Made by a program: the position numbers and the translations under genes. A model generated the notes under the pieces. That model made no database searches. It saw only the letters and a program-made list of their open reading frames with translations, and was not told where the DNA came from. A DNA stretch of 6,645 nucleotides, taken from the NCBI GenBank assembly GCA_016303095.1, contig JAEDMH010000125.1, positions 1 to 6,645 of the forward strand. Reading direction: 5' to 3'. This document shows, in pieces, positions 1 to 6,623 of this stretch (positions are counted from its first letter, which is position 1; each line of letters begins with the position of its first letter). Source of the DNA: Lentisphaeria bacterium. Lineage in GTDB: Bacteria; Verrucomicrobiota; Lentisphaeria; Oligosphaerales; Oligosphaeraceae.

Positions 1-14
1 CATCTGGCCCCTGC

Positions 15-112
15 CTAGAGATCTAGAGATTCTAGAGATTCTAGAGATCTAGAAATCTAGAGATCTAGAAATCTAGAGATCTAGAAATCTAGAGATTCTA
101 GAGATCTAGAAA
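15..112. repeat. CTAGA-based 8-9 bp tandem array (5' copy)
   Basis: Twelve consecutive units start with CTAGA and are 8 or 9 bp long: CTAGAGAT, CTAGAAAT or CTAGAGATT, the last one truncated. The units contain the palindromes TCTAGA and AGATCT, so either strand can fold in many registers. No reading frame in it looks like protein. The related array at 6513-6566 is on the opposite strand, and both arrays share the unit CTAGAATCT when read in the same sense. CTAG is a scarce tetranucleotide in many bacterial genomes, which makes twelve in a row conspicuous. Function unknown. Confidence 0.9.
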
Positions 113-116
113 CTCT

Positions 117-167
117 CCCAGGGCGGAGCGTGCGCAGCAGGCTCCGCCCCCTCCGTGGTCTCCGTGT
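117..167 (-). repeat. Core of composite intergenic repeat, 5' copy, with GC-rich hairpin
   Basis: This stretch matches 6443-6493 in inverted orientation at 47 of 51 positions. Its centre is a perfect 9-bp stem, GGGCGGAGC at 121-129 with GCTCCGCCC at 141-149, around an 11-nt loop. Outward lies the CTAGA array and inward lie CTCCGTG-type units. It is a dispersed structured repeat by appearance, similar in spirit to REP/MITE-like elements. No transposase or terminal duplication is visible, so mobility is inference. Confidence 0.85.
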
Positions 168-196
168 CTCCCCTCCGTGTACCCCGTGTCTTCCGC
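150..196 (-). repeat. Degenerate CTCCGTG / CACGGAG tandem units (5' copy)
   Basis: CTCCGTG, CTCCGTG, CTCCGTG and CCCGTG occur in quick succession. On the minus strand these read as CACGGAG units, the same unit as at 6331-6460. The tract separates the hairpin core from the leader of the first operon and shows no coding signal. Confidence 0.75.
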
Positions 197-372
197 AGGC
201 GTCTCCTGGGAGGAAAAATCCAGGGAACGGGGGGTATATTCTGGCTCCGTGTCCGGGGTTCGTCTCTTCTTGCCGTTTTTTTCCTTTGCGGCGGAGGGTG
301 GGGCGGGCGCTGGAGGAATTTTGCGGGCGGGGCGGAAACATGGGGGTGGAGGAACCTTTTGGGAGACAGCAC
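197..372 (+). promoter_or_regulatory. Leader region of the first operon, weak promoter candidate
   Basis: This non-coding stretch must supply expression signals for the downstream four-gene operon, unless transcription enters from upstream. TATATT at 235-240 matches a -10 box in five of six positions, but no convincing -35 lies 16-18 nt upstream. A T7 run at 274-280 has no good hairpin before it, so I do not call it a terminator. Open reading frames cross the region, but their residues are low-complexity products of the repeats. Confidence 0.25.
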
Positions 373-1164
373 ATGGCCACAGCGGCGAAAGGCATTCAGG
401 AATACAAGTTGCGCTACAGCGAGTGCGACCGGTTTGGCCGCATCAAGTTGAAGACCTTCTTTGACTACGCCCAGGAGATTGCCGGCGACCACGCTTCCCT
501 TCTCGGGGTGGGCCTGGAGACTCTCCTGCCCCTGGGAAGAAGCTGGTTTCTCTCCCGCATGAAAGTGGAGATTCTCCACTATCCCACGGTGGGGAAGGCG
601 ATTCGGGTGACCACATGGCCGGCGGGGTTCGACCGTCTGTTGGCCCGGCGGGAATTCCGCTTCGAGGAGCGTCTCTCCCCTGCCGGAGAGGAGCCCGTCT
701 ATCGACTGACGGCCCGGGCCACCAGCAATTGGCTGCTGATGGACACCGTCGCCATGCGCATCCTTCCCGCAGAACGCTTGTATGGCTCTCTCCTGGAAGG
801 ATTCTCCCAGGAGGAAGTGGCCTTCCCCTCCCTGGGAAAGCTTCCCCCGCTCCCGGAGACGGAGAAGAGCCTCCCCCTGCGGGTGAGGCCCACCCAAATC
901 GATGTCAACGGACATCTCAACAATGCCGAATACGCCGCCATCCTCCAGGATGCCCTGGGCATCGGCGTCTACCCGGCCACCCTTCAACTCAACTACCAGA
1001 AGGCCGTCCCCCCGGAGGCCACCCTGTCCGTCTCCTGTCAGCGGGAGGCTCAGGGAGAGGAGACCTTCCTCTGCACGGGGCGGGTGGATGGCGCGGTCTC
1101 CTTCGAGGCCGCCGGAACCCTTCTCGACATGACACCACAAGGAGAAACCGATCATGGGATTTGA
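373..1164 (+). CDS. Acyl-ACP thioesterase-like double-hotdog protein
   Basis: The 263-residue product resembles the bacterial/plant acyl-ACP thioesterase family, which hydrolyses acyl-ACP in the cytoplasm to release free fatty acids. The first hotdog half begins at YSECDRFGRIKLKTFFDYAQ (residues 15-34). The second carries DVNGHLNNAEY, with D177, N179 and H181 matching the Asp-Asn-His signature used in catalysis by plant Fat enzymes. Length fits the family. I chose ATG 373 because family-like sequence begins just after it and GGGAG at 361-365 is well spaced. In-frame ATG 340 (11 residues longer) is possible; ATG 130 would add repeat-derived residues and is unlikely. The stop overlaps the next gene by 11 nt. 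Thioesterase class is well supported; chain length preference cannot be read. With acpS two genes downstream it points to acyl-chain supply or release. Confidence 0.85.
   Translation: MATAAKGIQEYKLRYSECDRFGRIKLKTFFDYAQEIAGDHASLLGVGLETLLPLGRSWFLSRMKVEILHYPTVGKAIRVTTWPAGFDRLLARREFRFEERLSPAGEEPVYRLTARATSNWLLMDTVAMRILPAERLYGSLLEGFSQEEVAFPSLGKLPPLPETEKSLPLRVRPTQIDVNGHLNNAEYAAILQDALGIGVYPATLQLNYQKAVPPEATLSVSCQREAQGEETFLCTGRVDGAVSFEAAGTLLDMTPQGETDHGI
1139..1144 (+). promoter_or_regulatory. Shine-Dalgarno AAGGAG for the RdgC-like gene
   Basis: AAGGAG lies nine bases before ATG 1154 and inside the coding end of the thioesterase gene. It is the strongest ribosome binding site in the first operon and fixes the start of the second gene despite the 11-nt overlap. 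Confidence 0.75.
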
Positions 1165-2257
1165 CCGCGGCGGAATCACCTGCCGGATTTGCAAGCTTCC
1201 CCAACCCCTGCCCAAAGATCCCTTGAGCCGCTTTGCGGCGCAGGCGGCGGGACCCCTGGAGCAGGTTCAAGACGAACCCACCTGGGGATGGGTCACGGGC
1301 CGCTTCCTCCTGGAGACGGAGATCAATGAGGAGACCTGCCAATATGGGTCTATCCTCCATCTCTGTCTGCGCCAGGCGGAGCGAAAGGTGCCCTCCAGTC
1401 TGATGAATGCGGAATGCCGCCTGGAGGAGATGGTGCAGCGGAAAGCGCGCAAGGTGGAGCACCTGAATCGCAAGGCCATTCGGGAAATCAAGGAGGAGGT
1501 GCGCCAACGCCTCCTCCCCAAGATGCCTCCCACCTTCTCGGGAATCTACGTCGCCATCGACACCGTCACCGGATTCCTCTACGTGAGCGCCACCAGCGAG
1601 AAGCAGCTGGATCTCTTCACGGGATTCTTCGCCAAGGCCATGGGCTTCGATCCCATTCCCATGACCCCCGACGCCCTGGCGCAGGTCCTTTTCGCCACCG
1701 AACCCTCCTCCGTGCCTGCGGTGAACATCTCTCCCGCCTTGGAGGAGGACGCAGGGGCCACAGGGCAGCTGGGAGAGAATTTCCTGACCTGGCTCTGGTT
1801 CTTCCAAGAGAGCCGCCAGGGGGTGCTGCCTCCCACCCGCCTGGGAGAGTTCAGCCTTCTGGTGGACGGACCCTTGACCTTCGTGGCCCAGGGGAGCGGC
1901 TCCTTCGAGAGCAGCCTCCGGAAAGGGACCCCCACCAATTCCGCGGAGGCCCGCAGCGCCATGATGGTGGGAAAGAAACTGCGCACCGCCAAGCTGGTGG
2001 TGGCCCGCAACAAGGGAGAGGAATGGAGCTGCACCCTGGATGCCAGCCAGTTCATCCTCCGGGGATTGAAGCTTCCTGAAGGAGACGCCATGGATCCCGC
2101 CGACATCTTCGAGGAAAGAATGGCCAATCTGGAGATCTTCCGCCAACTCCTCTTCGAACTCTTTCACCTCTACCTGAACACGGTGAAGGATCCCGCCAAA
2201 CGGCAGGAATACCAAAGGCAGGCGAAGCAGTGGGTCCAGGACCATGCCCAATTCTGA
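1154..2257 (+). CDS. rdgC: RdgC-family recombination-associated protein (long form)
   Basis: The 367-residue protein resembles the RdgC family. In E. coli RdgC is a ring-shaped dimer that binds DNA and restrains RecA. Recognisable blocks are an N-terminal GWV segment, KVPSSLM near residue 78, a charged helix of E/K/R, RQRLLPKMPPTFSGIYVAID followed by TVTGFLYV (I135-D136-T137-V138 matching the E. coli IDTV), and a late AMMVGKKLRTAKLVV segment equivalent to the E. coli EAGKVVTKLAL region. It is about 60 residues longer than E. coli RdgC (~303). The extra middle includes FLTWLWF at 210-216, which I recall from longer RdgC-like proteins outside the gammaproteobacteria. No transmembrane segment or signal peptide is seen. 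Two N-terminal cysteines (C10, C13) form an isolated CxxC, probably not a zinc site. It overlaps both neighbours (11 and 14 nt), implying co-translation. Family call fairly sure; the exact role outside enterobacteria is unknown. Confidence 0.78.
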   Translation: MGFDRGGITCRICKLPQPLPKDPLSRFAAQAAGPLEQVQDEPTWGWVTGRFLLETEINEETCQYGSILHLCLRQAERKVPSSLMNAECRLEEMVQRKARKVEHLNRKAIREIKEEVRQRLLPKMPPTFSGIYVAIDTVTGFLYVSATSEKQLDLFTGFFAKAMGFDPIPMTPDALAQVLFATEPSSVPAVNISPALEEDAGATGQLGENFLTWLWFFQESRQGVLPPTRLGEFSLLVDGPLTFVAQGSGSFESSLRKGTPTNSAEARSAMMVGKKLRTAKLVVARNKGEEWSCTLDASQFILRGLKLPEGDAMDPADIFEERMANLEIFRQLLFELFHLYLNTVKDPAKRQEYQRQAKQWVQDHAQF

Positions 2258-2684
2258 GTCCCTAGGCGCCCGGATCCTGGGGCTGGGCGTGGATCTGGTG
2301 GAGATCTCCCGGCTGGAGGCCTCTCTCCAACGCACCGGGGAGCTTTTCCTCCAAAAGGTCTACACCCCGCGGGAACGGGAGGCCGCTCCCCCCCATGACC
2401 CCCGGCGCATCCAATATCTGGCGGCCCGCTGGGCGGCCAAGGAAGCCCTGTCCAAAGCCCTGGGAACCGGCATCACCTCCCAGTGCGCCCTCCAGGATGT
2501 GGAAGTCCTCAATCTTCCCTCCGGCCAGCCCCGCATGACCCTCCAAGGCGCCGCCAGGAGAACCGCCGACGCCCTGGGGGTGGAGGAGATTCACCTCTCC
2601 CTGTCCCATGAAACCCACTACGCCCTGGCCACCGTGATCCTCACCGGCACCCCCAAGAACTCCGAAGATGGAAGCTCCCTGTGA
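2244..2684 (+). CDS. acpS: Holo-[acyl-carrier-protein] synthase
   Basis: The enzyme moves 4'-phosphopantetheine from CoA to a serine of apo-ACP, activating the carrier for fatty acid synthesis in the cytoplasm. The 146-residue product shows the family signatures: ILGLGVDLVEISR with Mg-binding D17, the block AARWAAKEALSKALGTG with E67 as the second metal ligand and K66/K71 nearby, and the C-terminal HLSLSHE...YALATVILT. It is somewhat longer than the usual ~120-126 residues, because of a short N-terminal extension and an 11-residue tail that overlaps pncC. The start at 2244 lies 14 nt inside rdgC with only a weak AGG in front, so translation is probably coupled to termination of rdgC. Placement with an acyl-ACP thioesterase is metabolically sensible. 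The identification is secure. Confidence 0.95.
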   Translation: MPNSESLGARILGLGVDLVEISRLEASLQRTGELFLQKVYTPREREAAPPHDPRRIQYLAARWAAKEALSKALGTGITSQCALQDVEVLNLPSGQPRMTLQGAARRTADALGVEEIHLSLSHETHYALATVILTGTPKNSEDGSSL

Positions 2685-3162
2685 TTTCGCCTGGCCAGAA
2701 CTCCCTCTCCTGGCCCAGGAACTCCTTCGACGACACTGGCGCATGGCCACGGCGGAATCCTGCACCGGCGGACTGGTGGCCGCCGCCTGCACGGAACTCC
2801 CCGGCTCCTCCCAGTGGTTTGACGGCGGACTGGTGACCTACGCCACTCCCTGGAAAATCCGCCTCCTGGGGGTGCCCCAGGAGACGGTCCAGACCCATGG
2901 GGTGGTCTCCCTCCCGGTGGTGGAGGCCATGCTCGCAGGACTCCAAACCCTTCATGGCGTCCAGGCCGGCATTGCGGTCTCCGGCATCGCCGGACCAGGA
3001 GGAGCTCTCCCCCATAGGCCTGTGGGCACCGTGGCCCTGGGAGCCTTTGCCGGAGAACGACGCCAATGCCTCCTCCTCCACTTCCCCGGAGACCGACATC
3101 AGGTGCGACTCTCCGCCGCCCGGCGGGTGCTCCAGCTCCTCCAGGAACAACTGGCTCCCTGA
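2668..3162 (+). CDS. pncC: Nicotinamide-nucleotide amidase (stand-alone CinA C-terminal domain)
   Basis: The 164-residue protein is a complete CinA C-terminal domain, the family that deamidates nicotinamide mononucleotide to nicotinate mononucleotide in NAD salvage. Visible motifs are MATAESCTGG with probable nucleophile S31, PGSSQWFDGGLVTY with Y58 and K63 just after, the glycine-rich SGIAGPGG, PVGTV and a final HFPGDR. The N-terminal molybdopterin-binding-like domain of full CinA is absent, so this is the short PncC form. ATG 2668 is preferred over ATG 2743 because the helix before TAESCTGG is part of the fold. It overlaps acpS by 17 nt and has only a weak GAAG ahead, again suggesting coupling. 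No strong terminator follows, so some readthrough into the tRNA-Thr/tuf unit is possible. Family certain; activity inferred from family. Confidence 0.92.
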   Translation: MEAPCDFAWPELPLLAQELLRRHWRMATAESCTGGLVAAACTELPGSSQWFDGGLVTYATPWKIRLLGVPQETVQTHGVVSLPVVEAMLAGLQTLHGVQAGIAVSGIAGPGGALPHRPVGTVALGAFAGERRQCLLLHFPGDRHQVRLSAARRVLQLLQEQLAP

Positions 3163-3212
3163 CACCCCCCCGACATTCCCAGGGATTTTTGGAAAAAGTT
3201 CCTTTGCGGGGG

Positions 3213-3240
3213 TTGCAAAGCGGGGAATGGCGATTATTTT
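3213..3240 (+). promoter_or_regulatory. Candidate promoter for tRNA-Thr and tuf
   Basis: TTGCAA at 3213-3218 and TATTTT at 3235-3240, separated by 16 nt, each match the sigma-70 consensus in four of six positions. Transcription would start near 3247. The following bases (ACGCAACGCGCCGAC) are GC-rich, as expected for a promoter under stringent control. The -35 lies within a 6-bp inverted repeat (CTTTGC 3202-3207, GCAAAG 3215-3220). Position before a tRNA-tuf unit fits; the call is pattern-based. Confidence 0.35.
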
Positions 3241-3256
3241 ACGCAACGCGCCGACT

Positions 3257-3303
3257 GCCCAGGGAAAGGCGGTATCCGGAAAGCCGGTTTTTCTCCCTAG
3301 GGC
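3257..3303 (+). other. Hairpin just upstream of tRNA-Thr
   Basis: GCCCAGGGA (3257-3265) pairs with TCCCT and GGGC (3294-3303), leaving one bulged A at 3299. The loop includes a small CCGG-AAAG-CCGG stem followed by TTTTT at 3288-3292. It could help processing of the tRNA 5' leader or act as a weak terminator for transcripts coming from pncC. No direct evidence separates these. Confidence 0.4.
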
Positions 3304-3323
3304 CGACGTCACATAACCTCGAT

Positions 3324-3399
<76 letters not shown>

Positions 3400-3657
3400 C
3401 GTTTTGGAAGGCATGGACGGGCTGCTTAGTCCTTCCATGCGTTTCGTCTATTAAAGAGGGACCCTTGGGGAGGGGCGGCGTCCCGTCACCCCCACAACCA
3501 AGTCTCGCCCCAATGCCCATGACCCCCGGAAAACGGAGGGCTGGCCCGGGAAGACCCAAAGTCCCCACACCCCTTTTTCTTTGGTTTGATCATCACAAGT
3601 TGAAGTAACAAAAGCCGCATCCGGCGGTGCTTCGCAACAAGAACACGAGGTAGCAAC
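3400..3657 (+). promoter_or_regulatory. Structured 258-nt spacer/leader between tRNA-Thr and tuf
   Basis: No credible protein is encoded here. A 7-bp stem, GCATGGA (3411-3417) with TCCATGC (3434-3440), begins 11 nt after the tRNA. GGGGCG (3472-3477) could pair with CGCCCC (3506-3511). The central part is rich in G and C runs, and the last 70 nt become A-rich. GAGG at 3647-3650, seven bases before ATG 3658, is the tuf ribosome binding site. No good internal promoter was found; TTGGTT or TTGATC near 3581-3591 lack a matching -10. The spacer probably serves as an mRNA leader after tRNA release. Confidence 0.5.
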
Positions 3658-4884
<1,227 letters not shown>

Positions 4885-4904
4885 TCCGCTCTCGGAGCAG
4901 GCGA

Positions 4905-4942
4905 CTGCCGGAGGAGCGCCCTCGCGCGCCTTTCTCCGGCAG
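4905..4942 (+). other. Hairpin downstream of tuf, no U-tract
   Basis: CTGCCGGAG (4905-4913) pairs perfectly with CTCCGGCAG (4934-4942) over 9 bp, with a GC-rich 20-nt loop. It sits 20 nt after the tuf stop. The bases that follow are C-rich, so it is not a standard intrinsic terminator. It may protect the abundant tuf mRNA 3' end or act as a processing or attenuation site before rpmG. Confidence 0.5.
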
Positions 4943-4954
4943 CCCCCCGACTCC

Positions 4955-5020
4955 CCTCTTCCGCCTCCCGGGGTTGACCATTCCCCTCTGGGGAAAAGTC
5001 GTCGCCGTGGTGGGAAGAGG
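4955..5020 (+). other. Nested hairpin in the rpmG leader
   Basis: CCTCTTCC (4955-4962) pairs with GGAAGAGG (5013-5020) and encloses a smaller perfect stem, TTCCCC (4981-4986) with GGGGAA (4990-4995). It ends about 25 nt before the rpmG Shine-Dalgarno. It could be a control element for the ribosomal protein gene; this rests on pairing only. Confidence 0.35.
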
Positions 5021-5059
5021 AGAGTACCCAGCCCCCCGTTGAAGAAGGAGCCATAAGCC

Positions 5060-5212
5060 ATGCCCTCCGAAATCATCCAGTTGGCCTGCACCGAGTGCAA
5101 GCGCCGCAATTACACCACGACCAAAAACAAGCGCAATACTCCTGGTCGTCTGGAAATGAAGAAGTATTGCAAGTGGGATCGCAAGGTCACCACCCACCGC
5201 GAAGTGCGGTAG
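5060..5212 (+). CDS. rpmG: Large ribosomal subunit protein bL33
   Basis: This 50-codon gene encodes bL33, a small protein of the 50S subunit near the E site. Its sequence MPSEIIQLACTECKRRNYTT is followed by KNKRNTPGRLEMKKY and a basic tail with HRE. AAGGAG at 5045-5050, nine bases before ATG, fixes the start; length matches the family (about 49-55). The zinc ribbon is incomplete: C10 and C13 form the first pair and C37 is present, but the fourth expected cysteine is D40 (YCKWD). Asp may serve as the fourth ligand, or the site may be decaying toward the zinc-free type. The tuf-rpmG-tRNA-Trp-secE-nusG order confirms the call. Confidence 0.97.
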   Translation: MPSEIIQLACTECKRRNYTTTKNKRNTPGRLEMKKYCKWDRKVTTHREVR

Positions 5213-5246
5213 TCTTTCCGGTCATTTTCCGGTAGGATTTTCTCGC

Positions 5247-5322
5247 AGGAGAGTAGCTCAATTGGTAGAGCAGCGGTCTCCAAAACCGCAGGTCGCAGGT
5301 TCGATCCCTGTCTCTCCTGCCA
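5247..5322 (+). tRNA. tRNA-Trp (anticodon CCA)
   Basis: The cloverleaf is complete. The acceptor AGGAGAG pairs with CTCTCCT, the D stem is GCTC/GAGC, the anticodon stem is GCGGT/ACCGC with loop CTCCAAA (anticodon CCA at 5280-5282), and the T stem is GCAGG/CCTGT with one G-U pair. The T loop is a normal TTCGATC. G73 is the usual discriminator for tryptophan, and the CCA end is encoded. It lies 34 nt after rpmG and before secE, a widely conserved position that suggests one transcript. Confidence 0.98.
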
Positions 5323-5349
5323 TTCTCGTTTTAAAGGCTTCCAGCCCCT

Positions 5350-5374
5350 CCCGGCATCCATTCTCTTTGCCGGG
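5350..5374 (+). other. Hairpin between tRNA-Trp and secE
   Basis: CCCGGCA (5350-5356) pairs with TGCCGGG (5368-5374) around an 11-nt pyrimidine-rich loop. It ends 21 nt before the secE start. With no U-run after it, it is more likely a stabiliser of the secE mRNA 5' end after tRNA excision than a terminator. Confidence 0.45.
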
Positions 5375-5395
5375 GAAAGGGAATCCCAGAACACC

Positions 5396-5593
5396 ATGAC
5401 CAACCCCATCAAGGCAATCCAGAATCTCTATTTTGAGACCGTGGCGGAGATGAAGAAGTGCACTTGGCCCACCAAGAAGGAGCTGGTTCGCTCTACGGCC
5501 GTGGTGCTCACCAGTTTGGCCCTCCTCACGGTGATGGTGATGGTCTTCGACTGGGTCTCCCAGGGATTTGTGAGACTCATTGCTGGAATGTAG
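5396..5593 (+). CDS. secE: Preprotein translocase subunit SecE
   Basis: SecE is the small essential subunit of the SecYEG channel in the cytoplasmic membrane. The 65-residue protein is the minimal one-helix form. It has an amphipathic N-terminal helix (FETVAEMKKCTWPTKKEL, with the family WPTKKEL motif) and one hydrophobic membrane segment from about residue 34 to 51 (AVVLTSLALLTVMVMVFD), followed by a short tail. Only a distant purine run (5376-5382) lies ahead of ATG 5396, so the ribosome binding site is weak. The next ATG falls inside the conserved helix, so this start is kept. Its place between tRNA-Trp and nusG is classic. The TAG stop lies inside a GC hairpin (5592-5598 with 5611-5618). 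Confidence 0.97.
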   Translation: MTNPIKAIQNLYFETVAEMKKCTWPTKKELVRSTAVVLTSLALLTVMVMVFDWVSQGFVRLIAGM

Positions 5594-5650
5594 CCCGGCG
5601 CTTCGCGAGACCGGGGCTCCTTCTCCCTCCCCCAGGGTAGTGTCTGTACC

Positions 5651-6241
5651 ATGGAAAACATCGAAAAGACTCAAAGCCATTGGTATGTTCTCCAAATCAT
5701 GAGCGGTCAGGAGAACCGTGCCTTCAAGTTGATCCAAAACCGCCGGGAACAGGATGTGCGGGACGGCATTGACGATGGCGTGGATGACATCAAGATTCCC
5801 GTGGACAAGGTGGTGGTGGTGCAGACCAACGCCAAGGGCGTGAAAAAGAGCGTCACCAAGGAACGGAAGCGGTATCCCGGCTATATCCTCATTCAGGCCA
5901 GAATCTATAGGGAGGATGGCCAGCTGAATTCCGAGGTCTGGGATATGTTGAAGAACACCCAGGGCGTCATCGGATTTGTGGGCGGGGATCGTCCTGTGCG
6001 ATTGAGCCCAAGCGATGTGGCGGAGATGATGCGCATCGAGGAGGAGAACGAGACGGCCAAGCCCAAGGTGATGTTCAGCGTGGGCGAGACGGTTTCCATC
6101 AAGAATGGCGCCTTCCAGGGCTTCAATGCCGTGGTGGAGGCCATCGATGTGGAACGGGCCCGCCTCAAGGTCTCCGTGAATATCTTCGGACGGGCCACCG
6201 CCGTGGATTTGGGAACGGACGAGGTGGAGAAGGTCTCCTAG
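5651..6241 (+). CDS. nusG: Transcription termination/antitermination factor NusG
   Basis: NusG binds RNA polymerase, reduces pausing and links it to Rho or the ribosome. The 196-residue product has an NGN domain (about 10-125: HWYVLQIMSGQENRAF, RKRYPGYILIQA, NTQGVIGFVGG) and a C-terminal KOW domain (about 143-195: SVGETVSIKNGAFQGFNAVV). Length is typical, with a slightly acidic insertion near residue 40 (RDGIDDGVDD). The start has no close Shine-Dalgarno; the 57-nt gap after secE contains a bulged GC stem. ATG 5651 is kept because the NGN domain starts nine residues later. It is followed 34 nt after the stop by a strong terminator, so it is probably the last gene of its transcript. Confidence 0.98.
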   Translation: MENIEKTQSHWYVLQIMSGQENRAFKLIQNRREQDVRDGIDDGVDDIKIPVDKVVVVQTNAKGVKKSVTKERKRYPGYILIQARIYREDGQLNSEVWDMLKNTQGVIGFVGGDRPVRLSPSDVAEMMRIEEENETAKPKVMFSVGETVSIKNGAFQGFNAVVEAIDVERARLKVSVNIFGRATAVDLGTDEVEKVS

Positions 6242-6275
6242 CAGCCCCCCATCTTTTCTCTCTCCCTCCTTTTTC

Positions 6276-6302
6276 GGGTCGCCTCATGGGCGACCCTTTT
6301 TT
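6276..6302 (+). terminator. Rho-independent terminator after nusG
   Basis: GGGTCGCC (6276-6283) and GGCGACCC (6289-6296) form a perfect 8-bp stem with a 5-nt loop, followed directly by six T (6297-6302). This is the only textbook intrinsic terminator in the window and would end the tuf-rpmG-secE-nusG transcript. Confidence 0.92.
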
Positions 6303-6330
6303 GTTCCCCCCCCTTCCCTGGGAAGAGGAA

Positions 6331-6460
6331 ACACGGGGGGCACGGAGATAAAAACACGGAGGGCACGGAAACGCCGCTGCGCGGCGCCACGGAGGAAACG
6401 GAGATAAAACACGGAGAGCAGGTCAGGCCCGGCAAGCCGGGCACACAGAGACCACAGAGG
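6331..6460 (+). repeat. CACGGAG tandem tract with embedded palindromes (3' copy)
   Basis: Degenerate ACACGGAG/CACGGAG units recur, including two near-identical longer units, CACGGAGATAAAAACACGGA at 6341-6360 and its relative at 6398-6417. Two small GC palindromes interrupt them: CGCCGC-TGC-GCGGCG at 6372-6386 and GCCCGGC-AA-GCCGGGC at 6427-6442. This is the inward-facing arm of the composite repeat, matching 150-196 on the other strand, but longer. I see no coding potential. Confidence 0.85.
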
Positions 6461-6493
6461 GGGCAGAGCCTGCTGCGCATGCTCCGCCCTGGG
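6443..6493 (+). repeat. Core of composite intergenic repeat, 3' copy, with GC-rich hairpin
   Basis: This is the inverted copy of 117-167 (47 of 51 identical). GGGCAGAGC (6461-6469) pairs with GCTCCGCCC (6481-6489) around the same 11-nt loop; one A-C mismatch at 6465/6485 makes the stem weaker than the 5' copy. The four differences between copies are at 6447, 6456, 6465 and 6480. Confidence 0.87.
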
Positions 6494-6512
6494 GTCTTTT
6501 TGGGGAAAAGTC

Positions 6513-6566
6513 CTAGAATCTCTAGAACCTCTAGATCCTCTAGAATCTCTAGCCCTTCTAGCCCTT
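6513..6566 (+). repeat. CTAG-based 9-bp tandem array (3' copy)
   Basis: Six 9-bp units begin with CTAG: CTAGAATCT, CTAGAACCT, CTAGATCCT, CTAGAATCT and two of CTAGCCCTT. It is the outward-facing arm of the composite repeat and corresponds to the array at 15-112 read from the other strand, which is longer and less diverged among its units. Confidence 0.87.
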
Positions 6567-6572
6567 CGATTT

Positions 6573-6623
6573 TCCCCCTCTGACGGGGGAGAATCCTCCT
6601 GAACCCCGTAGGGGTGGGAGGAT
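6573..6623 (+). other. Consecutive hairpins near the window end
   Basis: A short stem, CCCCC with GGGGG around a TCTGAC loop, is followed by a two-level hairpin: ATCCTCC (6593-6599) with GGAGGAT (6617-6623), enclosing ACCCC (6603-6607) and GGGGT (6611-6615) around GTA. No gene starts before the window ends. It may belong to the leader of the next transcription unit or to a further repeat element. Confidence 0.5.

Noticed and set aside
15..112. CRISPR-like array
   Set aside because: The units are 8-9 bp and contiguous, with no unique spacers.
274..280. Terminator from the T7 run before the first gene
   Set aside because: No stable hairpin lies immediately upstream of the T-run.
130..372. N-terminal extension of the thioesterase from ATG 130
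   Set aside because: The added 81 residues derive from the repeat and leader and show no family similarity; GGGAG before ATG 373 gives a better start.
106..1215. Long minus-strand open frame opposite the thioesterase gene
   Set aside because: It is low-complexity, rich in G, R, P and H, and is the antisense of a clear family protein. The same applies to the minus-strand frame at 989-2335.
280..3211. Shared TTCCTTTGCGG upstream of both operons (near 280 and 3199)
   Set aside because: An 11-base match is expected several times by chance in a window of this size, and the surrounding bases do not align. The 12-base TGGGGAAAAGTC at 4989 and 6501 was dropped for the same reason.
4974..5002. Promoter before rpmG from TTGACC at 4974-4979
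   Set aside because: The -35 match is good but no -10-like hexamer lies 16-18 nt downstream.
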